Positions 42,174-51,559 are shown, numbered from the stretch's first letter. The stretch: DNA of 62,575 nt from Paracoccaceae bacterium (GCA_021647745.1 JAKIUB010000015.1:1-62575), one strand, 5' to 3'. Numbers and translations: made by a program. Notes: generated from the sequence alone by a model not told the origin.

Positions 42174-42804
42174 GGTTAAAGTCCTCGATTCTTAAAATAA
42201 CAGAACTGGAATCAGTCATGCTGTGGAAAACCTTTTCTTCTATATGCCAATGGTTTTGGGCTGCGGTCAATTCAGATTCGTACCCCCTCCCCTTGGGAAA
42301 GAGCAAAACGGTGGATTTATGCGCATGGGGGGCAGAAAAACCCAGTAGCTTATCAAGAGATGCAACAGCCCTTGCCGTAATAATATCCACCTTCCGGGGT
42401 TCGATTTTCTCTATACGGTCAGCTACCACCACAACATTCAATCCCAACTCCCGGATAATGGTAGACAAGAAAACACCCTTTCTCTGGTCGGCCTCCACCA
42501 AGGTAAAATTTAGGTCCGGTCTTTTTTCTTTTGCGATCACCGCATTCACCAAGGCCGGAAAACCCGCCCCCGACCCAAAATCAAGCCACGATAGCGCAGA
42601 AGCAGGAATCATAGGCCACAGCTGGGCAGAATCAAAAAAGTGTCTTTCCCACACCAAAGGAACTGTAGACTTGGAAATCAGGTTTATCTTGTCATTCCAC
42701 TTCACTAACAATGCTTCATACACCTCAAGTAAGTTTAATGTTTCACGTGAAACATTAAACTCGGTTTGAAATTTAGAAATATCATACGCCATTGCGGAGC
42801 TCAC
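42163..42804 (-). CDS. rsmG: 16S rRNA (guanine-527-N7)-methyltransferase RsmG
   Basis: A 213-residue SAM-dependent methyltransferase. The SAM loop is in WLDFGSGAGFPALVNAV, with the GidB segments TLVEADQRKGVFL and ITARAVASLDKLL. The start may be GTG at 42804 or ATG at 42792; an AAGG is better placed for the GTG. The N-terminal residues FNVSRETLN are encoded by a perfect parS palindrome. It overlaps mnmG by 23 bp and parA by 11 bp. Confidence 0.95.
   Translation of the reverse strand: MSSAMAYDISKFQTEFNVSRETLNLLEVYEALLVKWNDKINLISKSTVPLVWERHFFDSAQLWPMIPASALSWLDFGSGAGFPALVNAVIAKEKRPDLNFTLVEADQRKGVFLSTIIRELGLNVVVVADRIEKIEPRKVDIITARAVASLDKLLGFSAPHAHKSTVLLFPKGRGYESELTAAQNHWHIEEKVFHSMTDSSSVILRIEDFNRVK
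42732..42761. other. parS site inside rsmG
   Basis: The centre at 42739-42754 reads TGTTTCACGTGAAACA, a perfect match to the parS consensus. The symmetry extends outward through TTAA-containing arms to a 30-bp perfect palindrome (42732-42761). It lies in coding sequence and supports ParB loading about 6 kb from the proposed origin. Confidence 0.92.
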
Positions 42805-44653
42805 TTGCCTTGATTTTTGAAAGTAAAATCATTAAGGCTGAAGGCGTCATACCCTCTATTCTGTTTGCTTGATCAAGGGTTTCCGGACGAATAACCTCCA
42901 ACTTCTGACACAACTCGTTTGAAAGCCCCGAAATACCATTGTACACAATATCCTCCGGAATTTTACGTTTTTGGTCACGCTTTAGTGCTGCAATTGCCTT
43001 ACTCTGTCGCTCAATATAAGCTGCATAGAGCGAATCCGCGCTTATTTGGGATTGTATTTTTTCTTCAATCTCACTCAGCTCGGGCCAAACCGCAATAAGA
43101 TGATGGAACTCAACACCACTTTGCGCAAGCAAAGACAGGGCGCTCCGCTTGGAACCATCCTGACTAACAGAAAACCCAAGTTCTTTTGCCCGGTGTGAGG
43201 AAAGCACCTTTGCACCACAGAGCGATTTAGCATCATCCAATCGGTGCATTTTTTCAAGAAAGACCCGCCCTCTCTCAGCAGATACCAGGCCTGCGTCCAA
43301 TCCAACAGGGGTGAGTCGTTGGTCAGCGTTATCGGCGCGCAGAATCAGGCGGTACTCAGCTCTGGAGGTAAACATCCGGTAAGGCTCCTTAACGCCTTTG
43401 GTGACCAAATCATCAACCATTACCCCTATGTAGCTGTTTGTCCGGTCAATTTGCGGCACTGCTTTGCTTTTTATGACCGCCGCCGCATTCATGCCTGCGT
43501 AAAGCCCTTGCGCGGCCGCCTCTTCATAGCCCGTTGTCCCGTTAATTTGCCCTGCCAGATACAACCCGGGCAAGTCTTTCAGCTCAAGTGTTGGCCGTAA
43601 GCTTCTAGGGTCAACATAGTCATACTCAATCGCATAGCCCGGCTGGAGGATTTTCACCCGCTCAAGGCCGAGAATAGACTGAACATACTTGATTTGGATA
43701 TCTTGCGGCAAAGATGTAGAAATTCCGTTTGGGTAAACCGTGCTATCATCCAACCCCTCCGGCTCGAGAAAAATCTGGTGCGATGGCTTCTCGGAAAATC
43801 GGACCACCTTATCTTCGATAGACGGGCAATATCTTGGCCCAACCCCACCTATCATTCCGCCATACATTGCTGATTTATCAAGATTACTTCGGATTATTTC
43901 GTGGGTTTTCTCGTTGGTATGTGTGATGCCGCACTCCACCTGCCGCAACGGCGCCTTTTTTGACATAAAGGAAAAAAGCTCGGGTTCGTCATCGGCTTTT
44001 TGCGTTTCGATAATATCCCAGTTTATCGTTTTTCCATCAAGGCGTGGCGGCGTGCCGGTTTTTAGCCGGCCGAGCGGCAACTTCAACTCTTTTATCCGGT
44101 CCGCAAGCGCGACAGAAGCCCTATCTCCCATTCGCCCCCCCGAGGTAATCTCGCCACCGATATGGATAACTCCACGCAAAAAGGTCCCTGTTGTCAAAAT
44201 AACCGCAGAGGCACTGATCTTTTCACCACAACCCAACTCCACACCACAAACCCTACCCCCCTTAACAACAAGGTCGATAACTTCCTGTTCCAAAATAGAC
44301 AACCCGGCCAAGCCACCCAACACACCTTGAACAGCCCCCTTATAGATCTTTCTATCCGTTTGCGTTCGAGGTCCGCGCACAGCCGGCCCTTTACGCCTAT
44401 TTAACAGCCTGAACTGGATACCAGACAGATCAGCGGCTTTTGCCATTACTCCATCAAGCGCATCAATTTCCCGCACGAGGTGGCCTTTTCCCAATCCGCC
44501 AATCGCTGGATTGCAAGACATTTCACCAAGTCGCCCAAAGCTATGGGTCACAAGAGCAACCTCACACCCCATCCGATAGGCGGCATGGGCGGCTTCTGTG
44601 CCGGCATGCCCCCCACCCACAACAATAATATCAAACTGTTTCACGTGAAACAT
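42782..44653 (-). CDS. mnmG: tRNA uridine-34 modification enzyme MnmG (GidA)
   Basis: A 623-residue FAD protein that, with MnmE, makes 5-carboxymethylaminomethyluridine at tRNA position 34. The FAD motif is VVGGGHAGTEAAHAAYRMG near residue 12; the GidA signatures GPRYCPSIEDKVVRF and GQINGTTGYEEAAAQGL are present; the C-terminal tRNA/MnmE-binding domain is complete. The first codons (MFHVKQ) lie in a perfect parS site. It is 2 bp from mnmE and overlaps rsmG. Confidence 0.98.
   Translation of the reverse strand: MFHVKQFDIIVVGGGHAGTEAAHAAYRMGCEVALVTHSFGRLGEMSCNPAIGGLGKGHLVREIDALDGVMAKAADLSGIQFRLLNRRKGPAVRGPRTQTDRKIYKGAVQGVLGGLAGLSILEQEVIDLVVKGGRVCGVELGCGEKISASAVILTTGTFLRGVIHIGGEITSGGRMGDRASVALADRIKELKLPLGRLKTGTPPRLDGKTINWDIIETQKADDEPELFSFMSKKAPLRQVECGITHTNEKTHEIIRSNLDKSAMYGGMIGGVGPRYCPSIEDKVVRFSEKPSHQIFLEPEGLDDSTVYPNGISTSLPQDIQIKYVQSILGLERVKILQPGYAIEYDYVDPRSLRPTLELKDLPGLYLAGQINGTTGYEEAAAQGLYAGMNAAAVIKSKAVPQIDRTNSYIGVMVDDLVTKGVKEPYRMFTSRAEYRLILRADNADQRLTPVGLDAGLVSAERGRVFLEKMHRLDDAKSLCGAKVLSSHRAKELGFSVSQDGSKRSALSLLAQSGVEFHHLIAVWPELSEIEEKIQSQISADSLYAAYIERQSKAIAALKRDQKRKIPEDIVYNGISGLSNELCQKLEVIRPETLDQANRIEGMTPSALMILLSKIKASELRNGV
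44637..44652. other. parS site at the start of mnmG
   Basis: TGTTTCACGTGAAACA is a perfect 16-bp consensus parS palindrome. It includes two bases of the mnmG start codon and encodes the first residues of the protein, with the site also spanning its translation start region. Confidence 0.92.
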
Positions 44654-44655
44654 TC

Positions 44656-45957
44656 CTACTTTCCAATACAGAATCCGGCAAAAATTTCACCTAGAATCTG
44701 TTCAACATCAACCCTGCCAATCAATTCATCCAAAGAAGATACAGCAAATGCGAGGTCAGCCGAAATTATTTCATAGGGTGTGTTTTCATCTTCAAGGCCG
44801 AGTAGAGTGGACTTTATATATTTAATCGCATTTTCAGCGGCTTCCTTGTGCCTTTGTCGAATAAGGAGGCTAGATCCAGCAGCCCGTCCCTCCAGTTCTT
44901 GCGCTATCCCAGCCAATAGCCGGCTAACACCAAGGCCAGTTTTTCCTGAAACCTTCAGGCTTTCAACGTTAGATTGGTCACCCTTCCCGATTGCTACAAT
45001 ATCACCTTTTTGCCAAATAATACCATCCCCTGAGCAATTATCGTTTTCTTCCACCATAAAGACCCGCAAATCAGCCCCGTTTGCCCGTTTTACCGCCCGC
45101 TCAATACCCATTTTTTCAATTGTATCATTACTCTCTCGTATGCCGGCAAGGTCTAAAATCGTGACTGGCAGACCATCAAGATTCAGGCTCACCTCGAGCA
45201 CATCCCTGGTGGTGCCGGCAATTTCAGAAGTCAGCGCCACTTCACGACCCGCAATCGCATTGAGCAAAGTGGATTTACCGATATTGGGTGGCCCGACAAG
45301 AGCAACCTCAAAGCCGTCTCTGATTTTCTCGGCTGCACGGCTTCCAGATATCTCTGATTCTATTCCGCCCAAAACCTCGCGCAAAAGCTCTTTGACCTCG
45401 GGCGCCACATCAACCGGTACATCCTCGTCAACAAAGTCTATCACTGCTTCAAGCAGGGCCATCGCCCTAACCAAGTGTTGGCGCCATTGCTCGCACTTTT
45501 GGCTCAAGCTACCCTGCATCACCATCAGCGCCTGCCGCCGCTGTGCTTCGGTTTCTGCGTCAATCAGGTCTGCTAGACCTTCTACCTGTGGTAGATCCAT
45601 GCGGTCATTTTCAAGTGCGCGGCGGGTGAATTCTCCGGGCTGGGCCGAACGTAATCCCTCGACTCTTCCCAGAGCGGAAAGAACAGACTTAACAACCGCA
45701 ATCCCACCATGAACATGAAACTCCGCAACGTCCTCACCGGTAAAGCTAGCGCCTTTTTCAAAGATGATGACCAAGGCCTGATCAAGAGCTTCGTCTCCAT
45801 CCCATAGCAGGCGCAAAGAGGTTTTGCGTGGCTCGGGTAGCTGTTTAGCCAGCTCAACTACAGCCAAAAACGCCTGCGGACCGGAAACCCGGATTATCGC
45901 AACCCCCGCGCGCCCCCGTGCGCTCGCCAGTGCAAATATTGTATCTGCATTTTCCAT
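44656..45957 (-). CDS. mnmE: tRNA modification GTPase MnmE (TrmE)
   Basis: A 433-residue GTPase working with MnmG on wobble uridine. The N-terminal domain starts DTIFALASARGRAGVAIIRVSG; the G domain has GPPNIGKSTLLNAI (P-loop), TTRDV and DLAGIRES; the C-terminal CIGK motif that carries the active-site Cys is complete (last four residues). It starts 22 bp after the rho stop and precedes mnmG by 2 bp. Confidence 0.98.
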   Translation of the reverse strand: MENADTIFALASARGRAGVAIIRVSGPQAFLAVVELAKQLPEPRKTSLRLLWDGDEALDQALVIIFEKGASFTGEDVAEFHVHGGIAVVKSVLSALGRVEGLRSAQPGEFTRRALENDRMDLPQVEGLADLIDAETEAQRRQALMVMQGSLSQKCEQWRQHLVRAMALLEAVIDFVDEDVPVDVAPEVKELLREVLGGIESEISGSRAAEKIRDGFEVALVGPPNIGKSTLLNAIAGREVALTSEIAGTTRDVLEVSLNLDGLPVTILDLAGIRESNDTIEKMGIERAVKRANGADLRVFMVEENDNCSGDGIIWQKGDIVAIGKGDQSNVESLKVSGKTGLGVSRLLAGIAQELEGRAAGSSLLIRQRHKEAAENAIKYIKSTLLGLEDENTPYEIISADLAFAVSSLDELIGRVDVEQILGEIFAGFCIGK

Positions 45958-45979
45958 GTAACCATCTGGTTCTATTATA

Positions 45980-47263
45980 TTAAGAGTTCATTGAATCAAA
46001 GAAATCCGAGTTTGTTTTTGTTTGCTTCAATTTGCTCAACAGGAAATCTATCGCGTCATTTGTGCCCATCGGATTGAGAATCCGGCGCAACACAAACAAC
46101 TTGGTCAAGTCCGATTTATCTACCAAAAGCTCTTCTTTGCGCGTCCCCGATTTTAGAATATCAATTGCCGGATAAACCCGTTTGTCAGCCACTTTGCGGT
46201 CCAGAACAATCTCGGAGTTACCGGTGCCTTTGAACTCTTCAAAAATCACCTCGTCCATGCGAGAACCGGTATCGATCAGGGCCGTGGCAACAATGGTCAA
46301 AGAGCCGCCCTCCTCGATTTTACGTGCTGCACCAAAGAAGCGTTTGGGGCGTTGTAAGGCGTTGGCATCGACCCCGCCTGTCAAAACCTTGCCCGAGCTA
46401 GGCACAACCGTATTGAAAGCACGGCCCAAGCGAGTGATAGAATCCAGCAAAATTACAACATCGCGCTTGTGTTCAACCAACCGCTTGGCTTTTTCGATCA
46501 CCATTTCCGCAACGGCTACGTGGCGGGTTGCCGGCTCGTCAAATGTTGAGGAAACAACCTCTCCCTTTACCGATCTTTGCATGTCTGTCACCTCTTCGGG
46601 GCGCTCGTCCACCAACAAAACGATAAGGTAACATTCCGGGTGGTTAGCCTCGATAGAGTGGGCGATATTTTGCAAAATCATGGTCTTACCGGTGCGGGGC
46701 GGGGCAACAATCAAGCTGCGCTGGCCTTTGCCGATGGGCGCCACAAGGTCGATTACCCGTGCGGTTTTATCCTTGATCGTCGGGTCTTCTATTTCCAGCT
46801 TGAGCCGTTCGTCCGGATAAAGCGGGGTCAGGTTATCAAAATGGATTTTATGTTTAGCCTCTGCCGGGTCGGAAAAGTTGATATAGGTTGGTTTGACCAG
46901 CGCAAAATACCGCTCCCCTTCATTGGGAGCCTGCATGGTGCCGTCTACCGTATCGCCAGTGCGCATCGAAAACTTGCGTATCTGCTCGGGAGATACATAA
47001 ATATCATCCGGTCCTGCCAGATAATTGGCTTCTGGCGAGCGCAAAAATCCGAAACCATCCATCAGAATCTCGAGAACACCGTCTCCTGATATCTCTACCC
47101 CGTCTTCAGCCAATACTTTTAGCACCGAAAACATCATCTCGCCCTTACGCATGGTTGATGCATTGTCGATATCGAGTTGCTCGGCCATCTTCAAAATATC
47201 CGAAGGTTTTTTGGCTTTTAACTCAGCCAGAGACATGCGTTCGATTGTTGACAAATCGTCCAT
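45980..47263 (-). CDS. rho: Transcription termination factor Rho
   Basis: A 427-residue hexameric RNA helicase. The start is set at 47263 (MDDLSTIERMSLAELK) with AGGA 8-9 nt upstream; an in-frame ATG three codons earlier is too close to it. The Rho N-terminal domain is followed by the RNA-binding cold-shock-like part (GFGFLRSPEANYL), then Walker A APPRTGKT, Walker B VVILLDSITRLGRAFN, and the R-loop region. A 5' leader of about 120 bp with a hairpin separates it from hemJ. Confidence 0.97.
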   Translation of the reverse strand: MDDLSTIERMSLAELKAKKPSDILKMAEQLDIDNASTMRKGEMMFSVLKVLAEDGVEISGDGVLEILMDGFGFLRSPEANYLAGPDDIYVSPEQIRKFSMRTGDTVDGTMQAPNEGERYFALVKPTYINFSDPAEAKHKIHFDNLTPLYPDERLKLEIEDPTIKDKTARVIDLVAPIGKGQRSLIVAPPRTGKTMILQNIAHSIEANHPECYLIVLLVDERPEEVTDMQRSVKGEVVSSTFDEPATRHVAVAEMVIEKAKRLVEHKRDVVILLDSITRLGRAFNTVVPSSGKVLTGGVDANALQRPKRFFGAARKIEEGGSLTIVATALIDTGSRMDEVIFEEFKGTGNSEIVLDRKVADKRVYPAIDILKSGTRKEELLVDKSDLTKLFVLRRILNPMGTNDAIDFLLSKLKQTKTNSDFFDSMNS

Positions 47264-47342
47264 AATATACATCCTGTATGGCCGCTTTGGCCTGATAATC
47301 TTGTAAGGGAAAGCGATAAATGAGCCAGAACAGCCCTGCGCT

Positions 47343-47363
47343 ACCGGCTTAATAGCCGGTTTT
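47343..47363. other. Hairpin between hemJ and rho
   Basis: ACCGGCT-TAAT-AGCCGGT forms a 7-bp stem. The T run follows it only on the plus strand, so it is a poor terminator for the minus-strand genes. It may be a leader structure of rho or a protective 3' end for hemJ. Confidence 0.4.
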
Positions 47364-47387
47364 CAGTCAGCTTGTCAAACATGTGTT

Positions 47388-47840
47388 TTAGATAGGCTTA
47401 ATAACGGCCATGATCACGATCACCAGCATCAAAACCGTTGGCACTTCATTAGACAGCCTATAGGTGCGGCCGGAGCGGGTATTTTCATCACGGGAAAACT
47501 CTTTGCGCCGTGCCGAAAGCCAGCCATGAAAGGCACTCATCAAAATAACCATAAGCGCTTTGATCCAGGGCCATATCTGGCTCCAGTCTATCACGCCCGG
47601 GGTAAAAACCATCAGCAAACCAAAAACCCAGGTTGCGATCATCGCCGGGTTTATGATTGCCCGCAAAAGCTTGCGTTCCATAATCTTGAATGTTTCCGAA
47701 AGCTCGCTACCCGCTACCGCCCGCTCCGCATGATAAACAAATAATCTGGGGAGATAAAACATTCCTGCCATCCAGCTGATCACTGAAATAATGTGCAGTG
47801 CTTTTATCCAGAAATACCATTCTATCAAAAAACTACCCAT
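47388..47840 (-). CDS. hemJ: Protoporphyrinogen oxidase HemJ
   Basis: A 150-residue membrane protein with four helices. The conserved His is in WIKALHIISVISWMAGMFYLPRLFVYH, where two histidines and the Arg-Leu-Phe-Val-Tyr-His motif are typical of HemJ/UPF0093. It oxidises protoporphyrinogen IX to protoporphyrin IX. It lies 3 bp downstream of hemE, forming a heme pair. Confidence 0.92.
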   Translation of the reverse strand: MGSFLIEWYFWIKALHIISVISWMAGMFYLPRLFVYHAERAVAGSELSETFKIMERKLLRAIINPAMIATWVFGLLMVFTPGVIDWSQIWPWIKALMVILMSAFHGWLSARRKEFSRDENTRSGRTYRLSNEVPTVLMLVIVIMAVIKPI

Positions 47841-47843
47841 GGC

Positions 47844-48875
47844 TTAGCCTCTGATAACCTTAAGCATTTTTTCTATATTCTCTGGTTTACCCTCAGGGGT
47901 TATCCCATGCCCGAGGTTGAAAATATAAGGACCCTGCCCAAGAATATCGAGTAACCTTCGGGTTTCCGATACCAGCATATCTCCACCTGTGATCATCATC
48001 ATCGGGTCAAGGTTTCCCTGCACGGTTACTTTATTTTGCAAATTATCGCGCGCCCATTCGGCCGGCACCGAGCTATCCATCGCCAAAGCATCAAAAACCC
48101 CTGTATTGGCAAAGCTGATATACCCACCTCCGGCACCGCGCGGAAAGCCGATAAACCTTAGGGAGGGAAACCTTTTTTTCAATTCTGTGGCTATTTTCAC
48201 TGCCGGTTTCAAGGCATATTTTTCAAAGGTCGAGCCGCTCAGCGCGCCGGACCAGCTATCAAACAGCTTTACCACCTCTGCACCGGCCTCAACCTGTTTT
48301 GCCAGATATTCGATTGTTGCATCTGTTATCCGGTCTATCAGCATCTGAAAGGCTGACGGATCCTGATACATTAACCGCCGGGCAGGTGCCTGATCGGAGG
48401 ACCCGCGACCAGCCACCATATAGGTCGCCACGGTCCAGGGCGCACCTGCGAAGCCGATCAACGTAGTTTCAGAGGGTAGCTCCTCGGAAAGACGCTTTAC
48501 CGTCTCGTAGATTGGATTTAGCGTTTCGTGGATATCTTCTACCGGTTTCAGCCCCGTAATTTCTTTTCTGTTAGTCACCGGCTCAAGCCTTGGGCCTTCT
48601 CCAGTTTCAAACCACAGCTTCATACCAAGCGCTTGAGGAACTAAAAGAATATCGGCAAACAGGATAGCCGCATCAAAACCAAACCGGCGGATCGGTTGTA
48701 GGGTTACTTCGGTAGCAAAATCAGGATTATAACACAGATCAAGAAATCCTCCTGCTGTTGCTCTCAGCTCTCTGTATTCTGGTAAATACCGGCCAGCCTG
48801 TCGCATAATCCAGACAGGAGGCACTTTCTGGGTTTCTCCAGCAAGGGATTTGAGCAGTTTTTTAGATTCAGTCAT
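47844..48875 (-). CDS. hemE: Uroporphyrinogen decarboxylase
   Basis: A 343-residue enzyme that decarboxylates uroporphyrinogen III to coproporphyrinogen III. Signatures: PPVWIMRQAGRYLPEYR near residue 18, and GFAGAPWTVATYMVAGRGS in the middle. The length is standard. It runs away from the gene-free region proposed as oriC, matching the hemE-origin arrangement known in Caulobacter and Rickettsia. Confidence 0.97.
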   Translation of the reverse strand: MTESKKLLKSLAGETQKVPPVWIMRQAGRYLPEYRELRATAGGFLDLCYNPDFATEVTLQPIRRFGFDAAILFADILLVPQALGMKLWFETGEGPRLEPVTNRKEITGLKPVEDIHETLNPIYETVKRLSEELPSETTLIGFAGAPWTVATYMVAGRGSSDQAPARRLMYQDPSAFQMLIDRITDATIEYLAKQVEAGAEVVKLFDSWSGALSGSTFEKYALKPAVKIATELKKRFPSLRFIGFPRGAGGGYISFANTGVFDALAMDSSVPAEWARDNLQNKVTVQGNLDPMMMITGGDMLVSETRRLLDILGQGPYIFNLGHGITPEGKPENIEKMLKVIRG

Positions 48876-49429
48876 GAGCTTTATTCCATTCCTTCTTAAA
48901 TATTATATTTAAGAGAAGTTGTTTTGGTAATAGATACCCATGAATTACGGGGATTACCATAATTGAAATTATATCCCGAGGTTTATTCAGGGCGGCAAAT
49001 GATCACAGACATTGTTTAATAACGGTTTTTTAAAATCCACCCACAATCAGTTATTTTTCCTGCCAAGTTTTCCACAGGGGATAAAGCTTGTAGAAAAAAT
49101 GAATAACCGTGATAAAAATACAAGAAAACACTCTCCCTGTTTATACAAAATATTTATCCACAAAGCTATCCACGGGGATCTATGATGAACATTCTCTTAT
49201 TTTTACCTTGTAGTCAGTAGCACGCCGCCCAATGCTGCAAAAGGCCAGTATGGTGATATTTTTATGCAGACCGCCTCGACAACATAGGGGATGACCTTTT
49301 TACAACAGTAGGCGGATATAAAACCGAAGCTCTCGGTTCTTAGTTGTTTTTAAAGGTCAAAGGGGATTACTTTGGCGTATTGGGTTTGCCACTCTTGGAA
49401 GTTTTGGAATTTTTACGAGGAAAAGGCAT
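48876..49429. other. oriC: Probable chromosomal replication origin (oriC)
   Basis: This is the longest gene-free stretch of the window (554 bp), A+T rich, between divergent hemE and aroE. A perfect DnaA box TTATCCACA lies at 49154-49162, with degenerate copies TTTTCCACA (49068-49076), CTATCCACG (49166-49174), and TTATCACGG on the minus strand near 49107-49115. A+T-rich tracts at about 48893-48915 and 48951-48975 could be the unwinding element. hemE-side origins and nearby parS and parAB are established in alphaproteobacteria. No CtrA site with 7-bp spacing (TTAA-N7-TTAA) was found. Confidence 0.8.
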
Positions 49430-50278
49430 TTGTCAGAATTAAGTGAAAACAAAGCGCCGATTTTGGCCGGTGTCGTTGGTTTTCCGATTGGGCATAGCCG
49501 TTCGCCACTTTTGCATAAATACTGGCTCAAACGATATGGAATAGATGGCCATTACATTCCTATTTCCCTTTCTTCGGCTGATTTTGTAGCCGGCATCCGC
49601 TCTTTGCCGCGGCTTGGTTTCAGGGGCGCAAACATCACCCTGCCGCATAAGGTATCTATGCTGGGTTTGGCTGATAGTGTTTCGGACCGTGCGGCGCTGA
49701 TCGGTGCGGTTAATACGGTTACCTTCAAGCAAGATGGATCAATCAGGGGTGATAATACAGATGGCTACGGGTTCATTCAAAACCTTCGTCAAAACGCTCC
49801 GGATTGGGATCCACGCTCCGGTCCGGCATTGGTGCTTGGCGCGGGTGGTGCAGCCCGGGCTGTGGTTTCGGCGCTTTTGAGCGAAGGGGTTAGCGAGCTG
49901 CGGCTGGCCAACCGTACCCGCCAGCGGGCCACTCTACTGGCAGACCAGTTCGGCGCCAAAGTGCAGGTAGTAGACTGGAACCGCGCTTCCGATGCGGTTG
50001 ATGGCGCGACAACCATTATAAACACTACCTCTCTGGGTATGCAGGGTCAGCCTGCGCTGGGTATCAATCTTGGTTCGGCCCCTCCAAATGCTACAGTTTC
50101 CGATCTGGTTTATACTCCCCTGATCACACCGTTTCTGGAGCAAGCGGCTACGCTTGGCTTAAAGGTGGTGGATGGCCTTGGTATGCTGCTTCATCAAGGT
50201 GTGCCCGGCTTCGAGCTTTGGTTTGGCCATCGCCCCGAGGTGGATGAAGGTTTGCGTATGGCTGTGCTGGACCGATGA
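49430..50278 (+). CDS. aroE: Shikimate dehydrogenase
   Basis: A 282-residue NADP-dependent enzyme that reduces 3-dehydroshikimate. The substrate loop is GFPIGHSRSPLLHKYW, the catalytic Lys is in NITLPHKVSM, and the NADP-binding loop is VLGAGGAARAVVSALL. The start is a TTG at 49430, with GAGGAAAAGG just upstream; no nearby ATG fits. It is the first gene downstream of the proposed origin and overlaps coaE by 4 bp. Confidence 0.96.
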   Translation: MSELSENKAPILAGVVGFPIGHSRSPLLHKYWLKRYGIDGHYIPISLSSADFVAGIRSLPRLGFRGANITLPHKVSMLGLADSVSDRAALIGAVNTVTFKQDGSIRGDNTDGYGFIQNLRQNAPDWDPRSGPALVLGAGGAARAVVSALLSEGVSELRLANRTRQRATLLADQFGAKVQVVDWNRASDAVDGATTIINTTSLGMQGQPALGINLGSAPPNATVSDLVYTPLITPFLEQAATLGLKVVDGLGMLLHQGVPGFELWFGHRPEVDEGLRMAVLDR

Positions 50279-50868
50279 GCCTCAAGCTTGGTCTAACCGG
50301 TTCTATCGGCATGGGAAAAACCACCACAGCCGGTTTTTTCAAGGAATTCGGCGTGCCGGTCTGGGATGCCGACGAGCAAGTCCATACCCTTTATGCCAAG
50401 GGTGGTGCGGCGGTTGAGCCGATCGCGGCATTGCTGCCAACCGCAACAAAAAATGGCTTTGTTGATCGCAATATTCTCAAAGCCGAAATTGCAAAAAAAC
50501 CGATACTTCTGAGTAGGCTGGAAGAAATACTAAAACCTCTTCTTGCAAAATCCCGCAATGATTTTTTACTTCACCACAAAGATAACCCGTTAATTTTATT
50601 TGATATTCCCTTGTTGTTTGAAACCGATACCGAAAGCTGGCTTGATTATGTGCTGGTCGTGAGTGCGCCTGAGCAGGTGCAAAGAGAGCGGCTATTGGCG
50701 CGTGGCACTATGGATGAAGCCATGCTGGAAACCTTGCTTTCCCGCCAGATGCCCGATGCGGAAAAACGGGCCTTGGCCGATTTTGTCTTTGACACATCCT
50801 TCGGGATGGCTCACACAAAATCCGAGGTCAAAAGCCTGATCAAGAGGTTAAATAAAGAAAATGCGTGA
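50275..50868 (+). CDS. coaE: Dephospho-CoA kinase
   Basis: A 197-residue enzyme for the last step of CoA synthesis. The P-loop is GLTGSIGMGKTTT near the N-terminus; FGVPVWDADEQVH and VLVVSAPEQVQRERLLAR are further family blocks. The ATG overlaps the aroE stop (ATGA) and its end overlaps dnaQ by 8 bp, a conserved string in this group. Confidence 0.96.
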   Translation: MSLKLGLTGSIGMGKTTTAGFFKEFGVPVWDADEQVHTLYAKGGAAVEPIAALLPTATKNGFVDRNILKAEIAKKPILLSRLEEILKPLLAKSRNDFLLHHKDNPLILFDIPLLFETDTESWLDYVLVVSAPEQVQRERLLARGTMDEAMLETLLSRQMPDAEKRALADFVFDTSFGMAHTKSEVKSLIKRLNKENA

Positions 50869-51544
50869 AATTGTTCTCGATACCGAGACCACGGGGCTGG
50901 ATCCGTCCACCGGTGACCGGATCGTCGAAATCGGTGCGGTTGAAATTTTCAACCATATGCCCACTGGCGAGACCTATCATCAGTATATCAACCCCGAGCG
51001 CGATATGCCTGCAGGGGCTTTTGCTGTCCACGGGTTGAGCGAGGCGTTTCTTTCCGACAAGCCGGTATTTGCATCTATTGCCAAAGAATTTCTGGAGTTT
51101 ATCGGAAATTCCCGGCTAATTATTCACAATGCCGCGTTTGATATGAAGTTTCTCAATGCGGAGCTAAAAGGATGTCGCCACCCGATAATTCCGATGGATC
51201 AGGCGCTAGATACTCTCGCCATTGCTCGCAAAAAGTTTGCTGGTGCGCAAAACTCGCTTGATGCACTTTGCAGGCGGTTTGGTATAGATAATTCTAGCCG
51301 CACCCTGCACGGCGCGCTGCTTGATTCCGAGATATTGGCCGAGGTTTACCTGGAGCTGGTCGGAGGTCGCCAACCGGATTTTGCGCTCAAAGTTGTGAAA
51401 AATACCGGATCTGCCCTTACGGGTGATGATTATATGCCGCCCGCAAGGCCTGGGCCGCTATCCGCGCGCCTGACCCAAGACGAAAACACCGCCCATGCGG
51501 CTTTTATCAAGGCGCTGGGCGGTGAGGGTTTGTGGAAAGACTGA
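50861..51544 (+). CDS. dnaQ: DNA polymerase III epsilon subunit (proofreading)
   Basis: A 227-residue 3'-5' exonuclease. Exo I is VLDTETTGLDP, Exo II is IIHNAAFDMKFLNAEL, and Exo III epsilon has the His and Asp in RTLHGALLDSEILAEVY. The C-terminal tail would contact the alpha subunit. It overlaps coaE and is convergent with secB, 15 bp away. Confidence 0.96.
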   Translation: MREIVLDTETTGLDPSTGDRIVEIGAVEIFNHMPTGETYHQYINPERDMPAGAFAVHGLSEAFLSDKPVFASIAKEFLEFIGNSRLIIHNAAFDMKFLNAELKGCRHPIIPMDQALDTLAIARKKFAGAQNSLDALCRRFGIDNSSRTLHGALLDSEILAEVYLELVGGRQPDFALKVVKNTGSALTGDDYMPPARPGPLSARLTQDENTAHAAFIKALGGEGLWKD

Positions 51545-51559
51545 GCCGGTTTTATCCGG

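Noticed and set aside
48896..49033. CtrA-type sites (TTAA-N7-TTAA) in the proposed origin
   Set aside because: TTAA pairs are present, but spaced by 9 bp (48896-48912) and 10 bp (49016-49033), not 7.
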